Source of the DNA: CAYMAX01 sp964388595
GTDB taxonomy: Bacteria; Bacteroidota; Bacteroidia; Bacteroidales; UBA932
Direction: 5' to 3'
NCBI GenBank assembly: GCA_964388595.1
Contig: CAYMAX010000034.1
Coordinates: 1 to 14,679, forward strand
Length of the DNA stretch: 14,679 nt
Made by a program: the position numbers and the translations under genes. The notes under the pieces were generated by a model. It was not told the DNA's origin and searched no databases. It saw only the letters and a program-made list of their open reading frames with translations. Positions 4,883 through 12,458 of this stretch are shown one piece after another (position 1 is the first letter of the stretch; each line of letters begins with the position of its first letter).

Positions 4883-7342
4883 ATGAATATTTCTTACAAT
4901 TGGTTGAAAGAGTATGTCTCTTTTGACCTCGAACCTCAAAAAGTAGCCGAAATACTTACCTTTATCGGCCTGGAAGTCGAAGATATTAATGTAGTGGAAG
5001 ATATCCCCGGAGGATTGTCCGGAGTGGTGGTAGCTGAGGTGATGGAATGTATTGACCATCCCAATTCAGACCATCTTCACATTACCAAAGTCTCCATCGG
5101 GGATGGTGCTCCATTTCAGGTGGTATGTGGTGCACCAAATGTGGCTAAAGGTCAGAAAGTCATGTTGGCTACGGTGGGAGCTAAACTACCTACTCCAGAT
5201 GGAGAGGGATTTGTCATTAAAAGATCCAAAATCAGAGGAGAAGAATCTCTCGGAATGATATGTGCAGAGGACGAATTGGGTATTGGCACTTCCCATGATG
5301 GTATTATGGTTCTTGAGGAATCTGCCATGGTGGGTACTCCAGCCAAAGACTTCCTCCATCTGCAGGGAGATACTATTTTTACCATTGGTCTGACTCCCAA
5401 TAGAGTAGATGGTGCTTCACATTTCGGAGTTGCTCGTGATTTGGCTGCTTATCTGAAATTGAACAATATGGGTGGTGATATCTCCATTCCTGATGTTTCT
5501 TCTTTCAGAGAGGGAAGCGGTGAATCTGTTCCTATTGAGATTGATTGTGCTGAAGGTGCTCCGAGATATATTGGCGTCACTATGACAGATGTGAAAATCG
5601 CTCCTTCCCCCCAATGGTTGCAGAAAAAGCTCATTTCCATAGGATTAAGACCTATCAACAACGTGGTAGATATTACCAATTTTATTTTACAGGAGACAGG
5701 CCAGCCACTTCATGCTTTTGATTTATCTAAGATATCAGGCAACAAGGTGGTCGTGAAGTGTGCTACACCGGGGACCAAATTCATTACGCTCGATGGTGCT
5801 GAACATACTTTGTCCGATAGAGATTTGATGATATGCAATGTGAAGGCACCGATGTGCATTGCCGGTATCTTCGGCGGGCTTGAATCGGGTGTCACAGAGG
5901 CTACTACTTCTGTCTTTTTGGAGAGTGCCTACTTCAATCCCACTTATATAAGAAAAACTTCTAAGAGATTGGGTATCAAGACTGATGCATCCTTTAGATA
6001 TGAACGCGGTGTCGACCCTGAGATGGTTCCTTATGCAGCCCGTCGTGCTGCACTTTTGATGCAAGAATTGGCAGGTGCCAAAGTGGTAGGGAAGGTAAGG
6101 GAAAATTATCCGGTGAAGATTGAGAAGAAAAGAATCTCACTCGATTTCAAGAAGATGCAGGACCTGATAGGTAAAAGAATCGGTTCTGATGTCATTCTCT
6201 CCATTTTGAAATATTTGCAATATGAATTCATCTCTCAAGATGAGAATGGAGCTGTGGTATTAGCCCCTTCTTATATGGTCGATGTATATCGTGAATGTGA
6301 TGTTGTGGAGGAGGTACTTCGCATCTATGGTTACAATAATGTCGAAATACCACTCAGAGTGACCTCATCAGTCAACAGTACCATCAATCCTGACCCTGAA
6401 AGTGTAAGAACTAAAGCTTGTGATTTTCTCTCTGCCAACGGATTTATGGAGTGTATGAACAATTCACTCACCAAAGCTGATTATTATAACCACCTCAAGA
6501 CATATCCCAAAGAGAATCTGGCTATGATTATCAATCCATTAAGTTCTGATCTTAATGCCATGAGACAGACCTTGCTCTTCAGCGGACTCGAAGTGATAGC
6601 CTATAATCTGAACAGACAGGTCCAGGATATGAAACTTTATGAGATGGGCAATGTTTATTCTTTCCATCCGATTAATGGTGTTGAAGCTCCCGTAAATGAT
6701 CTTCATTCCTACAAGGAACAAATGCATCTCTCTATGTTTATGGTGGGCAAAGGGGCGCAGTATTGGAGAAACAAACTGGAAGAGAGCAATTTTTATGCTC
6801 TGAAAGGATATGTAGAACTCCTCATGAGACGCTTCTCCATAGATATTTATGACCTTGAATTTTCTCCTGCTCCATCAGACTTATACTCTGAAGGCTTGCA
6901 ATATAAAATGGGCGAAAAGATATTAGCTACCATTGGGACAATTAATCCTTCGCGCTTAAAGGAGTTTGCCATCAAAGTGCCTGTTTTTGCTGCCGAGATA
7001 AACTGGACACTCTTCGTCAAACATTATCTGAAGACCAAGGTTCTTTACGAAGAAATGCCTCGTTTCCCAGAGGTAAGACGTGACTTGGCTATCCTTGTCG
7101 ATGAATCTGTCACTTACTATCAGTTGAGAAAAGCTGCATTTGCCGCTGAAAAGAGAGTGCTGAAACAAGTCTTCCTATTTGATGTGTACAGAGGCATAAA
7201 GATAGCAGCAGGCAAGAAGCAATATGCTATGAGTTTCGTCCTTCAGGATAAAGACAAGACCCTTACTGACGATTATGTCGACAGGATTATGAAAAAAATC
7301 CTCGAAGCATTCACACAACAGTTTCAAGCTGTGTTGAGATAA
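4883..7342 (+). CDS. pheT: Phenylalanyl-tRNA synthetase, beta subunit
   Basis: Large subunit of the (alpha-beta)2 enzyme that charges tRNA-Phe. It carries tRNA binding and editing; catalysis is in the alpha subunit PheS, which is not in this window. 819 aa, near the usual 790-820. Domains in order: N-terminal segment (MNISYNWLKEYV), an OB-fold tRNA-binding domain at about 42-155 (HPNSDHLHITKVSIG, VCGAPNV), the B3/4 editing region at about 210-400 (NVVDITNFILQETGQPLHAFD around 260-280), B5 at about 410-480, a synthetase-like core, and a ferredoxin-fold anticodon-binding domain at about 725-819 (PRFPEVRRDLAILVD). It follows ftsY by one base and ends at a terminator hairpin. No frameshift or missing block is seen. 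Confidence 0.97.
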   Translation: MNISYNWLKEYVSFDLEPQKVAEILTFIGLEVEDINVVEDIPGGLSGVVVAEVMECIDHPNSDHLHITKVSIGDGAPFQVVCGAPNVAKGQKVMLATVGAKLPTPDGEGFVIKRSKIRGEESLGMICAEDELGIGTSHDGIMVLEESAMVGTPAKDFLHLQGDTIFTIGLTPNRVDGASHFGVARDLAAYLKLNNMGGDISIPDVSSFREGSGESVPIEIDCAEGAPRYIGVTMTDVKIAPSPQWLQKKLISIGLRPINNVVDITNFILQETGQPLHAFDLSKISGNKVVVKCATPGTKFITLDGAEHTLSDRDLMICNVKAPMCIAGIFGGLESGVTEATTSVFLESAYFNPTYIRKTSKRLGIKTDASFRYERGVDPEMVPYAARRAALLMQELAGAKVVGKVRENYPVKIEKKRISLDFKKMQDLIGKRIGSDVILSILKYLQYEFISQDENGAVVLAPSYMVDVYRECDVVEEVLRIYGYNNVEIPLRVTSSVNSTINPDPESVRTKACDFLSANGFMECMNNSLTKADYYNHLKTYPKENLAMIINPLSSDLNAMRQTLLFSGLEVIAYNLNRQVQDMKLYEMGNVYSFHPINGVEAPVNDLHSYKEQMHLSMFMVGKGAQYWRNKLEESNFYALKGYVELLMRRFSIDIYDLEFSPAPSDLYSEGLQYKMGEKILATIGTINPSRLKEFAIKVPVFAAEINWTLFVKHYLKTKVLYEEMPRFPEVRRDLAILVDESVTYYQLRKAAFAAEKRVLKQVFLFDVYRGIKIAAGKKQYAMSFVLQDKDKTLTDDYVDRIMKKILEAFTQQFQAVLR

Positions 7343-7345
7343 AAA

Positions 7346-7373
7346 AAGGCTGCTCGTAAGGGCAGCCTTCTTT
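7346..7373. terminator. Bidirectional terminator between pheT and the outer-membrane protein gene
   Basis: AAGGCTGC (7346-7353) pairs with GCAGCCTT (7362-7369). Two further inner pairs close a GTAA tetraloop, giving a 10-bp stem. On the minus strand the stem is followed by seven T (complement of 7341-7347), so termination is strong there. On the plus strand it is followed by the poorer tract tcttta. It sits exactly between convergent genes and probably ends both. Confidence 0.85.
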
Positions 7374-7387
7374 ATAGGGAGATGTGA

Positions 7388-7855
7388 TTAGAAGGTATAT
7401 TTGATACCAAGACCACCACAACCATAAGCAAAACCAACATAATGAGGAAGGTAAGTAGTAATCCTCAATCCGGGAGCCCAATCAAATGAGAAGGCAAGAG
7501 GAATGTTGCGGAGTTTGTACTCAAGACCTATCATCGCATTGATGGAACCATCAAATCCGAGATATTGCGAATTCATGAAGAAGCCTACGTATGCACCGGG
7601 ACCAACATACCATGATAACCCGTCGACTGATCTGATAGGGAAGTTCCAGTTGTAGAATCCATATGCGCGAAGACCAAATGCGCCCCAGAACAAGAAACTG
7701 GTACCAGTGTTGATGAAGTTGGATTCGGAGAGATTGTGCTTGTAATCGATGGACATGTCATAACCGAGTTTGACACCGATTGAATTCTTGTACTCCTGTG
7801 AGAAAGCAGTGATGCTTAGGAAAAGTGCTACGAGCACTACTAAAAATTTTTTCAT
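7388..7855 (-). CDS. Small outer-membrane beta-barrel protein, function unknown
   Basis: 155 aa. A signal peptide is clear: MKK, a hydrophobic run at residues 4-17 (FLVVLVALFLSITA), and probable cleavage after Ser19 in TAFSQE, leaving about 136 mature residues. The rest alternates aromatic and polar residues with many Gly (GVKLGYDMS, FLFWGAFGLRAYGFYNW, YVGPGAYVGFF) and ends GLGIKYTF. A C-terminal Phe on a beta strand is the usual signal for the BAM machinery. The length fits an eight-stranded barrel of the OmpX/OmpW size class; I cannot name the family or a ligand. It lies 17 nt downstream of deoC. I see no good TAnnTTTG box before it, so it may be read from the deoC transcript. Confidence 0.8.
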   Translation of the reverse strand: MKKFLVVLVALFLSITAFSQEYKNSIGVKLGYDMSIDYKHNLSESNFINTGTSFLFWGAFGLRAYGFYNWNFPIRSVDGLSWYVGPGAYVGFFMNSQYLGFDGSINAMIGLEYKLRNIPLAFSFDWAPGLRITTYLPHYVGFAYGCGGLGIKYTF

Positions 7856-7872
7856 AAGATTAGAATGAGTAA

Positions 7873-8670
7873 TTAGTAATAAATAATAGTTCTTTTTAAG
7901 AGTTCGGATAAAATACTGTTAGCTACGCGACTTGCCCCGAATCTGAAAAGAGAAGGGGTGAGCCACTCTTTCCCGAGGATAGTCTCGACTATAGTATAGT
8001 AAAGCACTGCGTCTGAAGCAGTAGATATACCTCCGGCTGGTTTAAAACCGACCTTTCTTCCTGTCTTAAGGTAGTAATCCTTAATGCATTGACACATAAT
8101 TTTGGCAGCGAAGGGTGTAGCAGCGGGTTCCATTTTTCCTGTGGATGTCTTGATAAAATCGGCACCGGCATCCATAGCCAAAAATGAGGCTTTAGTGATG
8201 TTTTCTTCCGTGGAGAGAGCTCCGGTCTCAAGAATGACTTTGAGATGAGCATGGCCAATGGCTTTTTTTATCTCTTTGATCTCTTGAGTACAGGTGTCAT
8301 AATCTCCATCCAGGAAGCTGTTCAGAGCTAATACAATATCTATCTCCGTGGCTCCGTGTGACACAGCAAGACGACTCTCTAAACATTTGACCTCCAAATA
8401 ACTTTGAGAGGCGGGGAAACCACCTGCGACGGCAGTAATGCCGACTCCGGGGACTGAGAGTGTATCCTTGACTGTCTGAGCGAAATTGGGATAGATACAG
8501 ATAGAAGCGGGATATGGATATGATGGGAATGATTCGTGAAAATGATTGACCTTCTCGGTGAATTGGCGGACACTTGAGAATGTGTCGGTAGACTTCAGAG
8601 TAGTAAGGTCTATCAGTCCCAAACAGGAGATGAGAACATCTGGTGTCATCTTTATGTCAGTATTCTCCAT
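7873..8670 (-). CDS. deoC: Deoxyribose-phosphate aldolase
   Basis: Class I aldolase that splits 2-deoxyribose-5-phosphate into acetaldehyde and glyceraldehyde-3-phosphate, the last step of deoxynucleoside catabolism in the cytoplasm. 265 aa, a normal length. The active-site set is complete: the Asp of ATEIDIVL (Asp111), the Schiff-base Lys in DFIKTSTGK (Lys174) and the assisting Lys in GFKPAGGIST (Lys210). SICIYPNF near residue 60 also fits the family. It starts one base after the dtd stop, so translation is probably coupled. No phosphopentomutase or nucleoside phosphorylase gene is nearby. Confidence 0.95.
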   Translation of the reverse strand: MENTDIKMTPDVLISCLGLIDLTTLKSTDTFSSVRQFTEKVNHFHESFPSYPYPASICIYPNFAQTVKDTLSVPGVGITAVAGGFPASQSYLEVKCLESRLAVSHGATEIDIVLALNSFLDGDYDTCTQEIKEIKKAIGHAHLKVILETGALSTEENITKASFLAMDAGADFIKTSTGKMEPAATPFAAKIMCQCIKDYYLKTGRKVGFKPAGGISTASDAVLYYTIVETILGKEWLTPSLFRFGASRVANSILSELLKRTIIYY

Positions 8671-8671
8671 A

Positions 8672-9124
8672 TCATTCTTTAATTTTAGAGTCTATGATGA
8701 TAGTGACCGGTCCATCATTGATGAGTGCCACTTTCATTTCTGCCCCAAAGATACCACTTTTGAGTTTTGTCCCCAAAAATAAATGTAACTTTTCTTTCAA
8801 CATTTCGTAAAGTGGAATGGAGATATCGGGTTTGGCAGCACGGATATATGAAGGTCTGTTCCCCTTGTGTGTGGATGCGAAAAGAGTAAACTGGCTGATA
8901 AGCAGTAGTTCTCCATGTATGTCGTTGATAGAGAGATTCATAACACCTGCAGGGTCGTCAAATATTCTAAGATTCAGTATCTTCTTGCACATCCAGTCTA
9001 TATCCACGGAATCATCATTATCTTCAAAAGCGACCAAGACCATCATACCATGGGGAATGGATGCGTGAATGCTTCCATCTATCGACACAGAAGCCTCAGT
9101 GACTCTCTGAATGACAGCTCTCAT
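8672..9124 (-). CDS. dtd: D-aminoacyl-tRNA deacylase
   Basis: Removes D-amino acids, and glycine from mischarged tRNA-Ala, from tRNA; a proofreading enzyme that acts as a dimer in the cytoplasm. 150 aa, the family's usual length. It begins MRAVIQRVTEASVSIDG. The two active-site motifs are present: SQFTLFA at 77-83 and NDGPVTI at 136-142, which holds the Gly-cisPro pair (138-139) that excludes L-amino acids. KGNRPSYI at 88-94 also matches. It begins 2 nt after the radical SAM gene and ends 1 nt before deoC, so it lies in a tight operon. Confidence 0.95.
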   Translation of the reverse strand: MRAVIQRVTEASVSIDGSIHASIPHGMMVLVAFEDNDDSVDIDWMCKKILNLRIFDDPAGVMNLSINDIHGELLLISQFTLFASTHKGNRPSYIRAAKPDISIPLYEMLKEKLHLFLGTKLKSGIFGAEMKVALINDGPVTIIIDSKIKE

Positions 9125-9126
9125 AC

Positions 9127-9903
9127 TTATCCCTTAATTTGTACTATAATACCCTCTTTGATAAGAGGTGCGGCAATGGTGCTCATCTCATCGACTGTCA
9201 CTTTCTCAAGTCCTTTGGCAGGAGTTTCCCGGTCGATAGTGTACATCATCACTTCTCTGGGTCTCAATGAGAGGACAAGTTTAATCCAAGGCTCGGTAAG
9301 CTTTGGGTCTGTACTATCGATGGACCTGCCGTTGAAAGTGCCTTTCAGGAACATAGTCTGAAGGATGAAATTGCCTTTGAAAAGGCGAAGATTGTCAATC
9401 ACCCTCTCAAGAGTGTAATCTCCCATGGGATTGTTGAGAAGACGAAGATATTCTGGCACAGCGCTGTCAATCTTCAGAATGGGATTGTCGACTTTCATGA
9501 GAGCCTCTCTTATCTCTTTGCGATGAATCTGTGAGGCGTTAGAGAGGACTGATACCTTGGCTTTGGGAAAATATTTAGCCCTCATCTGAAGGGTGTAGTC
9601 AATAATGGCGGGAAAGTCGGGATGTATGGTCGGCTCCCCGTTGCCGGAGAAAGTGATGCTGTCGACCGGAGTACCATTGTGTGACAATTCTGCAAATCGT
9701 TGGTCCATCGCTTTGAAAATCATTTCCTTGGATGGTATTGTGTGATTGGATGTCCCATCTTTGTTCCATCCACATTCGCAATAGATGCAATCGAATGAAC
9801 ATATTTTGCCATCTTTCGGCATTATGTTTACTCCGAGAGAGTGTCCTATCCTACGACTTAAAATAGGACCGAAGATGATATCGTGCCAAAGTATTGTTGA
9901 CAT
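9127..9903 (-). CDS. Radical SAM protein, COG0731-like, function unknown
   Basis: 258 aa. The radical SAM cluster motif CxxxCxxC is CSFDCIYC (Cys35, Cys39, Cys42), followed at once by an extra Cys44. FSGNGEPT at 85-92 is the SAM-binding GGE-type motif. The N-terminus FGPILSRRIGHSLGVNIMP resembles the COG0731 group, whose best-known members make wyosine bases in archaeal tRNA; bacterial members are uncharacterised. SAM cleavage to a 5'-deoxyadenosyl radical is expected; the substrate is unknown. There is no C-terminal SPASM-like Cys cluster. It lies directly before dtd, another tRNA-acting gene, which makes an RNA substrate possible but unproven. The gap to the amidohydrolase upstream is 10 nt. 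Confidence 0.88.
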   Translation of the reverse strand: MSTILWHDIIFGPILSRRIGHSLGVNIMPKDGKICSFDCIYCECGWNKDGTSNHTIPSKEMIFKAMDQRFAELSHNGTPVDSITFSGNGEPTIHPDFPAIIDYTLQMRAKYFPKAKVSVLSNASQIHRKEIREALMKVDNPILKIDSAVPEYLRLLNNPMGDYTLERVIDNLRLFKGNFILQTMFLKGTFNGRSIDSTDPKLTEPWIKLVLSLRPREVMMYTIDRETPAKGLEKVTVDEMSTIAAPLIKEGIIVQIKG

Positions 9904-9913
9904 AAACAGTGTA

Positions 9914-11101
9914 TTAAATTATTCTGGTAGAGGTGCTTTGTGGTGTGAGAGTGAGAGAGCGAAAATCTATGTTATCAATTAAAACTACTCCCGGGCGGTG
10001 ACCTATGGCGAAACTTCCGTATATATCCTCTTTGCCCAATGCTTTTGCTCCATTCAGACAGGACCAACCGAGAATCTCATCCAAAGGGATGTCGGGGAAA
10101 TGAGAGATAATACATTTAATCTCATCTATCATGGAGAGGATGTGATTGGAAGAGAGGCTGTCTGTGCCGACAGCGATGCTCAATCCTTTGCGACGAAACA
10201 GATGAAGAGGGGCCAGTGTCTTGTGGATAAAGATATTAGAAAGAGGACAGGTGACCCATGATACATTAGACAATATTTCTAAAGCTCTATCAATGCTCTC
10301 TTCGTTGGTAACGGTGTTGTGAATAAGAAGAATGTGCTCCTTGAATGGTGCTTTATGTATTTTTTGGAGAATATCAAGAAAATAGAGAAGAGCAGGTCTG
10401 CCTGTGATAGGGGGAGTGCTAAGCCCGCGGGCATGGTAATTGTCTGCCAAAGCACCGGTGCCGTTTTTAATCATATTTTCTTCTTCCATTGATTCCTGAT
10501 TGTGATAGGATAAATATCCTTCACGGAGTGCTGCCTTGGATGCAAGTCGAAGCAGTTCTGGACTCATGGTATAAGGAGAATGGGGGGTAGGAGCAGCATC
10601 GAGATGCATTTGGTTCGCCATCTGATGAAGTTTCTCTACTTCATTCATTACTTGAGGTGCATCTTGAGTCTCAGTGCCGAACACTTCGAGGAAAGTACGA
10701 GAGTATATCGGGGATTGGCTCTTCATTTGAAAACTTTCAGCACAATTCGAGATATCTGCGACAGCAGAAACTCCTTCCTCATACATCTTCCGGTATTGAA
10801 CCTCCATCGCGTTGATTCTTTGGTCCTGAGGGGCAGAATCACGCAACGAGTTGATTTGGTCGATAAATCCAGACATGCCGGTCCCTTCTTTGAACTTCTC
10901 TGCAAGGTGAGATAGCTCCACATGGCAGTGGGCGTTTACAAAGCCGGGGCAGAGGATTCCATTATAAAAGATGGTATCGGGGGTTTCGCAAGTCATCTCT
11001 CCAAACGATGTGACTGTCCCATCATCTGTGAGTTCGACATAGCCGTTCTTAATCGGGGCCTCGTGTATAGGGAATATGTAATTGGCAGCTATTCTTTTCA
11101 T
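9914..11101 (-). CDS. Amidohydrolase-superfamily deaminase or hydrolase, substrate unknown
   Basis: 395-aa metal-dependent hydrolase of the amidohydrolase superfamily. The metal-binding set is visible: HxH at His58/His60 in GFVNAHCHVELSHL, His200 with Glu203 in SYHNQES, His261 in LLIHNTVTNEES and Asp314 in VGTDSLSSN. The N-terminal (about 1-50) and C-terminal (about 365-395) segments form the small beta domain. The HxxE and TDS pattern is that of the cytosine/adenosine deaminase branch (SsnA, MtaD, aminofutalosine deaminase MqnX), so a purine-like aminated substrate is likely. I see no MqnE or MqnC gene here, so a menaquinone role is unsupported. It starts 11 nt after the lipoprotein gene and lies in the six-gene minus-strand run. 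Confidence 0.87.
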   Translation of the reverse strand: MKRIAANYIFPIHEAPIKNGYVELTDDGTVTSFGEMTCETPDTIFYNGILCPGFVNAHCHVELSHLAEKFKEGTGMSGFIDQINSLRDSAPQDQRINAMEVQYRKMYEEGVSAVADISNCAESFQMKSQSPIYSRTFLEVFGTETQDAPQVMNEVEKLHQMANQMHLDAAPTPHSPYTMSPELLRLASKAALREGYLSYHNQESMEEENMIKNGTGALADNYHARGLSTPPITGRPALLYFLDILQKIHKAPFKEHILLIHNTVTNEESIDRALEILSNVSWVTCPLSNIFIHKTLAPLHLFRRKGLSIAVGTDSLSSNHILSMIDEIKCIISHFPDIPLDEILGWSCLNGAKALGKEDIYGSFAIGHRPGVVLIDNIDFRSLTLTPQSTSTRII

Positions 11102-11112
11102 ATTGGTATTCT

Positions 11113-11781
11113 TTACTCTTTCGATACTTTCTTTTTTATTTCCTGTTGAAGAGGTGTTTTATGGATGGTGTTGACTCGAGTGGCTGAACCTGAAGAGAGT
11201 GGAGCGGTGGAGTCGAAGACAACATCACCTTCGGAAATAAAGGGAGAAGAATTATATAGCTGATAGCTATTATACTTATGTTCATAGATGGTCGAATCTA
11301 TAATGGGAGAAGAAATGACTATAACATCAGGCTTGAAGAAAATAATATTCAGGCTTCGATAATAGGGATTGGAAATGACTGAATCGGAAGCCAATGCTGA
11401 TAGTGAATCGAGAGTGGGCCAACTTTCTTTGATTTGCTTTAAGTCTCTGACCACTATCAGTAGAGAATCTTTGAGTTCAACGAGCAATTTGTTGGTCTCT
11501 TCAAAAACTGATACGAATTCTTTGGGATTTTGAAGATAATAGTTAACACTATTGGTGTAATCCCCTGAGGTGTAGCCGTATTTGTTGAAGATGGGCTCAT
11601 ATACCAGAAGTGAATCGGACAATCTGGCAAGGCTCTTGTCGAATTGTAGTCTTTGGTCAGTCAGATAGATGTCATAGTAGATTCTCGACATAGTTTTGGT
11701 GGGGATAATCTTGCTTTTGGAGCAGGATAAAGCTATAAGAGAGAGGAATATGATAAGCAGAATCTTTTTAGGGGACATCAT
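11113..11781 (-). CDS. DUF4296 lipoprotein, function unknown
   Basis: 222 aa from the chosen start. The N-terminus has MMSPKK, a hydrophobic stretch (ILLIIFLSLIA) and the lipobox-like ALSC with Cys20, so it is probably a lipoprotein. The following IIPTKTMSRIYYDIYLTDQRL, YEPIFNKYGYTSGDY and SVNYYLQNPKEF match my memory of DUF4296, a Bacteroidota family with no known function. A helical, charged middle and a low-complexity Ser/Thr-rich end follow. The frame is open up to 11829, but the earlier start would put 16 charged residues before the signal peptide and overlap the promoter. ATG codons at 11781 and 11778 are both possible. It is the first gene of the minus-strand operon. Confidence 0.78.
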   Translation of the reverse strand: MMSPKKILLIIFLSLIALSCSKSKIIPTKTMSRIYYDIYLTDQRLQFDKSLARLSDSLLVYEPIFNKYGYTSGDYTNSVNYYLQNPKEFVSVFEETNKLLVELKDSLLIVVRDLKQIKESWPTLDSLSALASDSVISNPYYRSLNIIFFKPDVIVISSPIIDSTIYEHKYNSYQLYNSSPFISEGDVVFDSTAPLSSGSATRVNTIHKTPLQQEIKKKVSKE

Positions 11782-11798
11782 AGCCGATTGTTTGACTG

Positions 11799-11806
11799 CA
11801 AAGTTA
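11799..11806 (-). promoter_or_regulatory. -7 box of the minus-strand operon promoter
   Basis: Read on the minus strand this is TAACTTTG, an exact TAnnTTTG. A partial -33 element, ATTG on the minus strand (plus 11827-11830), lies 20 nt upstream, which is the right spacing. Transcription would start near 11793, about 12 nt before the lipoprotein ATG at 11781. This agrees with choosing the internal ATG as start, since the longer version would begin upstream of the transcript. Confidence 0.65.
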
Positions 11807-11817
11807 ATTTTTATTAT

Positions 11818-11825
11818 TATTTTTG
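11818..11825 (+). promoter_or_regulatory. -7 box of the deacetylase-purD operon promoter
   Basis: TATTTTTG is an exact TAnnTTTG, identical to the ftsY box. TTTG at 11791-11794 could be the -33 element, but the gap is 23 nt, a little long. Transcription would begin near 11832, 15 nt before the ATG at 11847. The TTG at 11823 lies inside this box and so cannot be the start codon. Confidence 0.6.
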
Positions 11826-11846
11826 CCAATCATTTATTACTTCGAG

Positions 11847-12458
11847 ATGCTGATTCGTCCACCCCGTTTCATTCAACGATTATATCCATCCATCATCTGG
11901 AACATACCACAGGAGAAAGAGGGCGTTTTTCTCACTTTTGACGATGGCCCTTGTCCTCAGATTACCCCTTGGATTCTTGACCAACTTGATCTCTATAAGG
12001 CAAAAGCCACTTTCTTCTGTCTTGGCAAGAATGTGGAGATGTATCCCGACCTCTATCAGGAGATGATAAAGAGGGGACACGTGGTAGCCAATCATTCTTA
12101 CAGTCATCTCAAAGGGTGGCATACAGATGAAGAGATGTATCTTGAGGATATCGATGCAGCCAATGATTTGATACATTCTCACTTGTTCCGTCCCCCATAC
12201 GCCAAGATCACTCCCCATCAAGTAAGGATTGTTAATGAAAGATACAAAGTGGTCCTTTGGTCTATATTGAGCCGGGATTACAATCGTAAACTCTCCTGCA
12301 AACAATGTTTGAAAAATGTTTTGCCCTATCTTTTCCCCGGGGAGATTATCGTTTTTCATGACTCCATCAAAGCCTCCAAAAACCTTTGGTATGTACTTCC
12401 TGAAGTCTTGAAGGAAGGAACTAAAAAGAAATTGAGTTTTAAATCGATACAACTATGA
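11847..12458 (+). CDS. Polysaccharide deacetylase family protein (CE4)
   Basis: 203 aa. Removes N- or O-acetyl groups from sugars, typically peptidoglycan or another glycan. All main CE4 motifs are visible: motif 1 TFDDGP (30-35) with the catalytic Asp32 and metal-binding Asp33, motif 2 NHSYSH with metal ligands His83 and His87, motif 3 RPPY (115-118) and the HDS of motif 5 (171-173). Motif 4 is altered: SRDYNR replaces the usual D-W. No signal peptide or membrane segment is seen, only a hydrophobic patch near LYPSIIW, so a cytoplasmic or membrane-associated site is possible. It overlaps purD by 4 nt (ATGA), implying coupled translation. Confidence 0.9.
   Translation: MLIRPPRFIQRLYPSIIWNIPQEKEGVFLTFDDGPCPQITPWILDQLDLYKAKATFFCLGKNVEMYPDLYQEMIKRGHVVANHSYSHLKGWHTDEEMYLEDIDAANDLIHSHLFRPPYAKITPHQVRIVNERYKVVLWSILSRDYNRKLSCKQCLKNVLPYLFPGEIIVFHDSIKASKNLWYVLPEVLKEGTKKKLSFKSIQL

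Noticed and set aside
8915..9361. Plus-strand open frame of 148 aa opposite dtd and the radical SAM gene
   Set aside because: It covers the junction of two well-supported minus-strand genes and has no motif or promoter.
9127..11101. Futalosine menaquinone pathway pair (amidohydrolase as MqnX with a radical SAM MqnE/MqnC)
   Set aside because: The radical SAM N-terminus and motif context look like COG0731 rather than MqnE or MqnC, and no other mqn gene is in the window.
11782..11829. Longer N-terminus for the DUF4296 lipoprotein
   Set aside because: It would add 16 residues ahead of a clear signal peptide and place the start upstream of the predicted minus-strand transcript start.
11823..11846. 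Earlier TTG start for the deacetylase
   Set aside because: The TTG lies inside the exact -7 box, upstream of the expected transcript start; the ATG at 11847 also begins at the conserved RPPRF segment.
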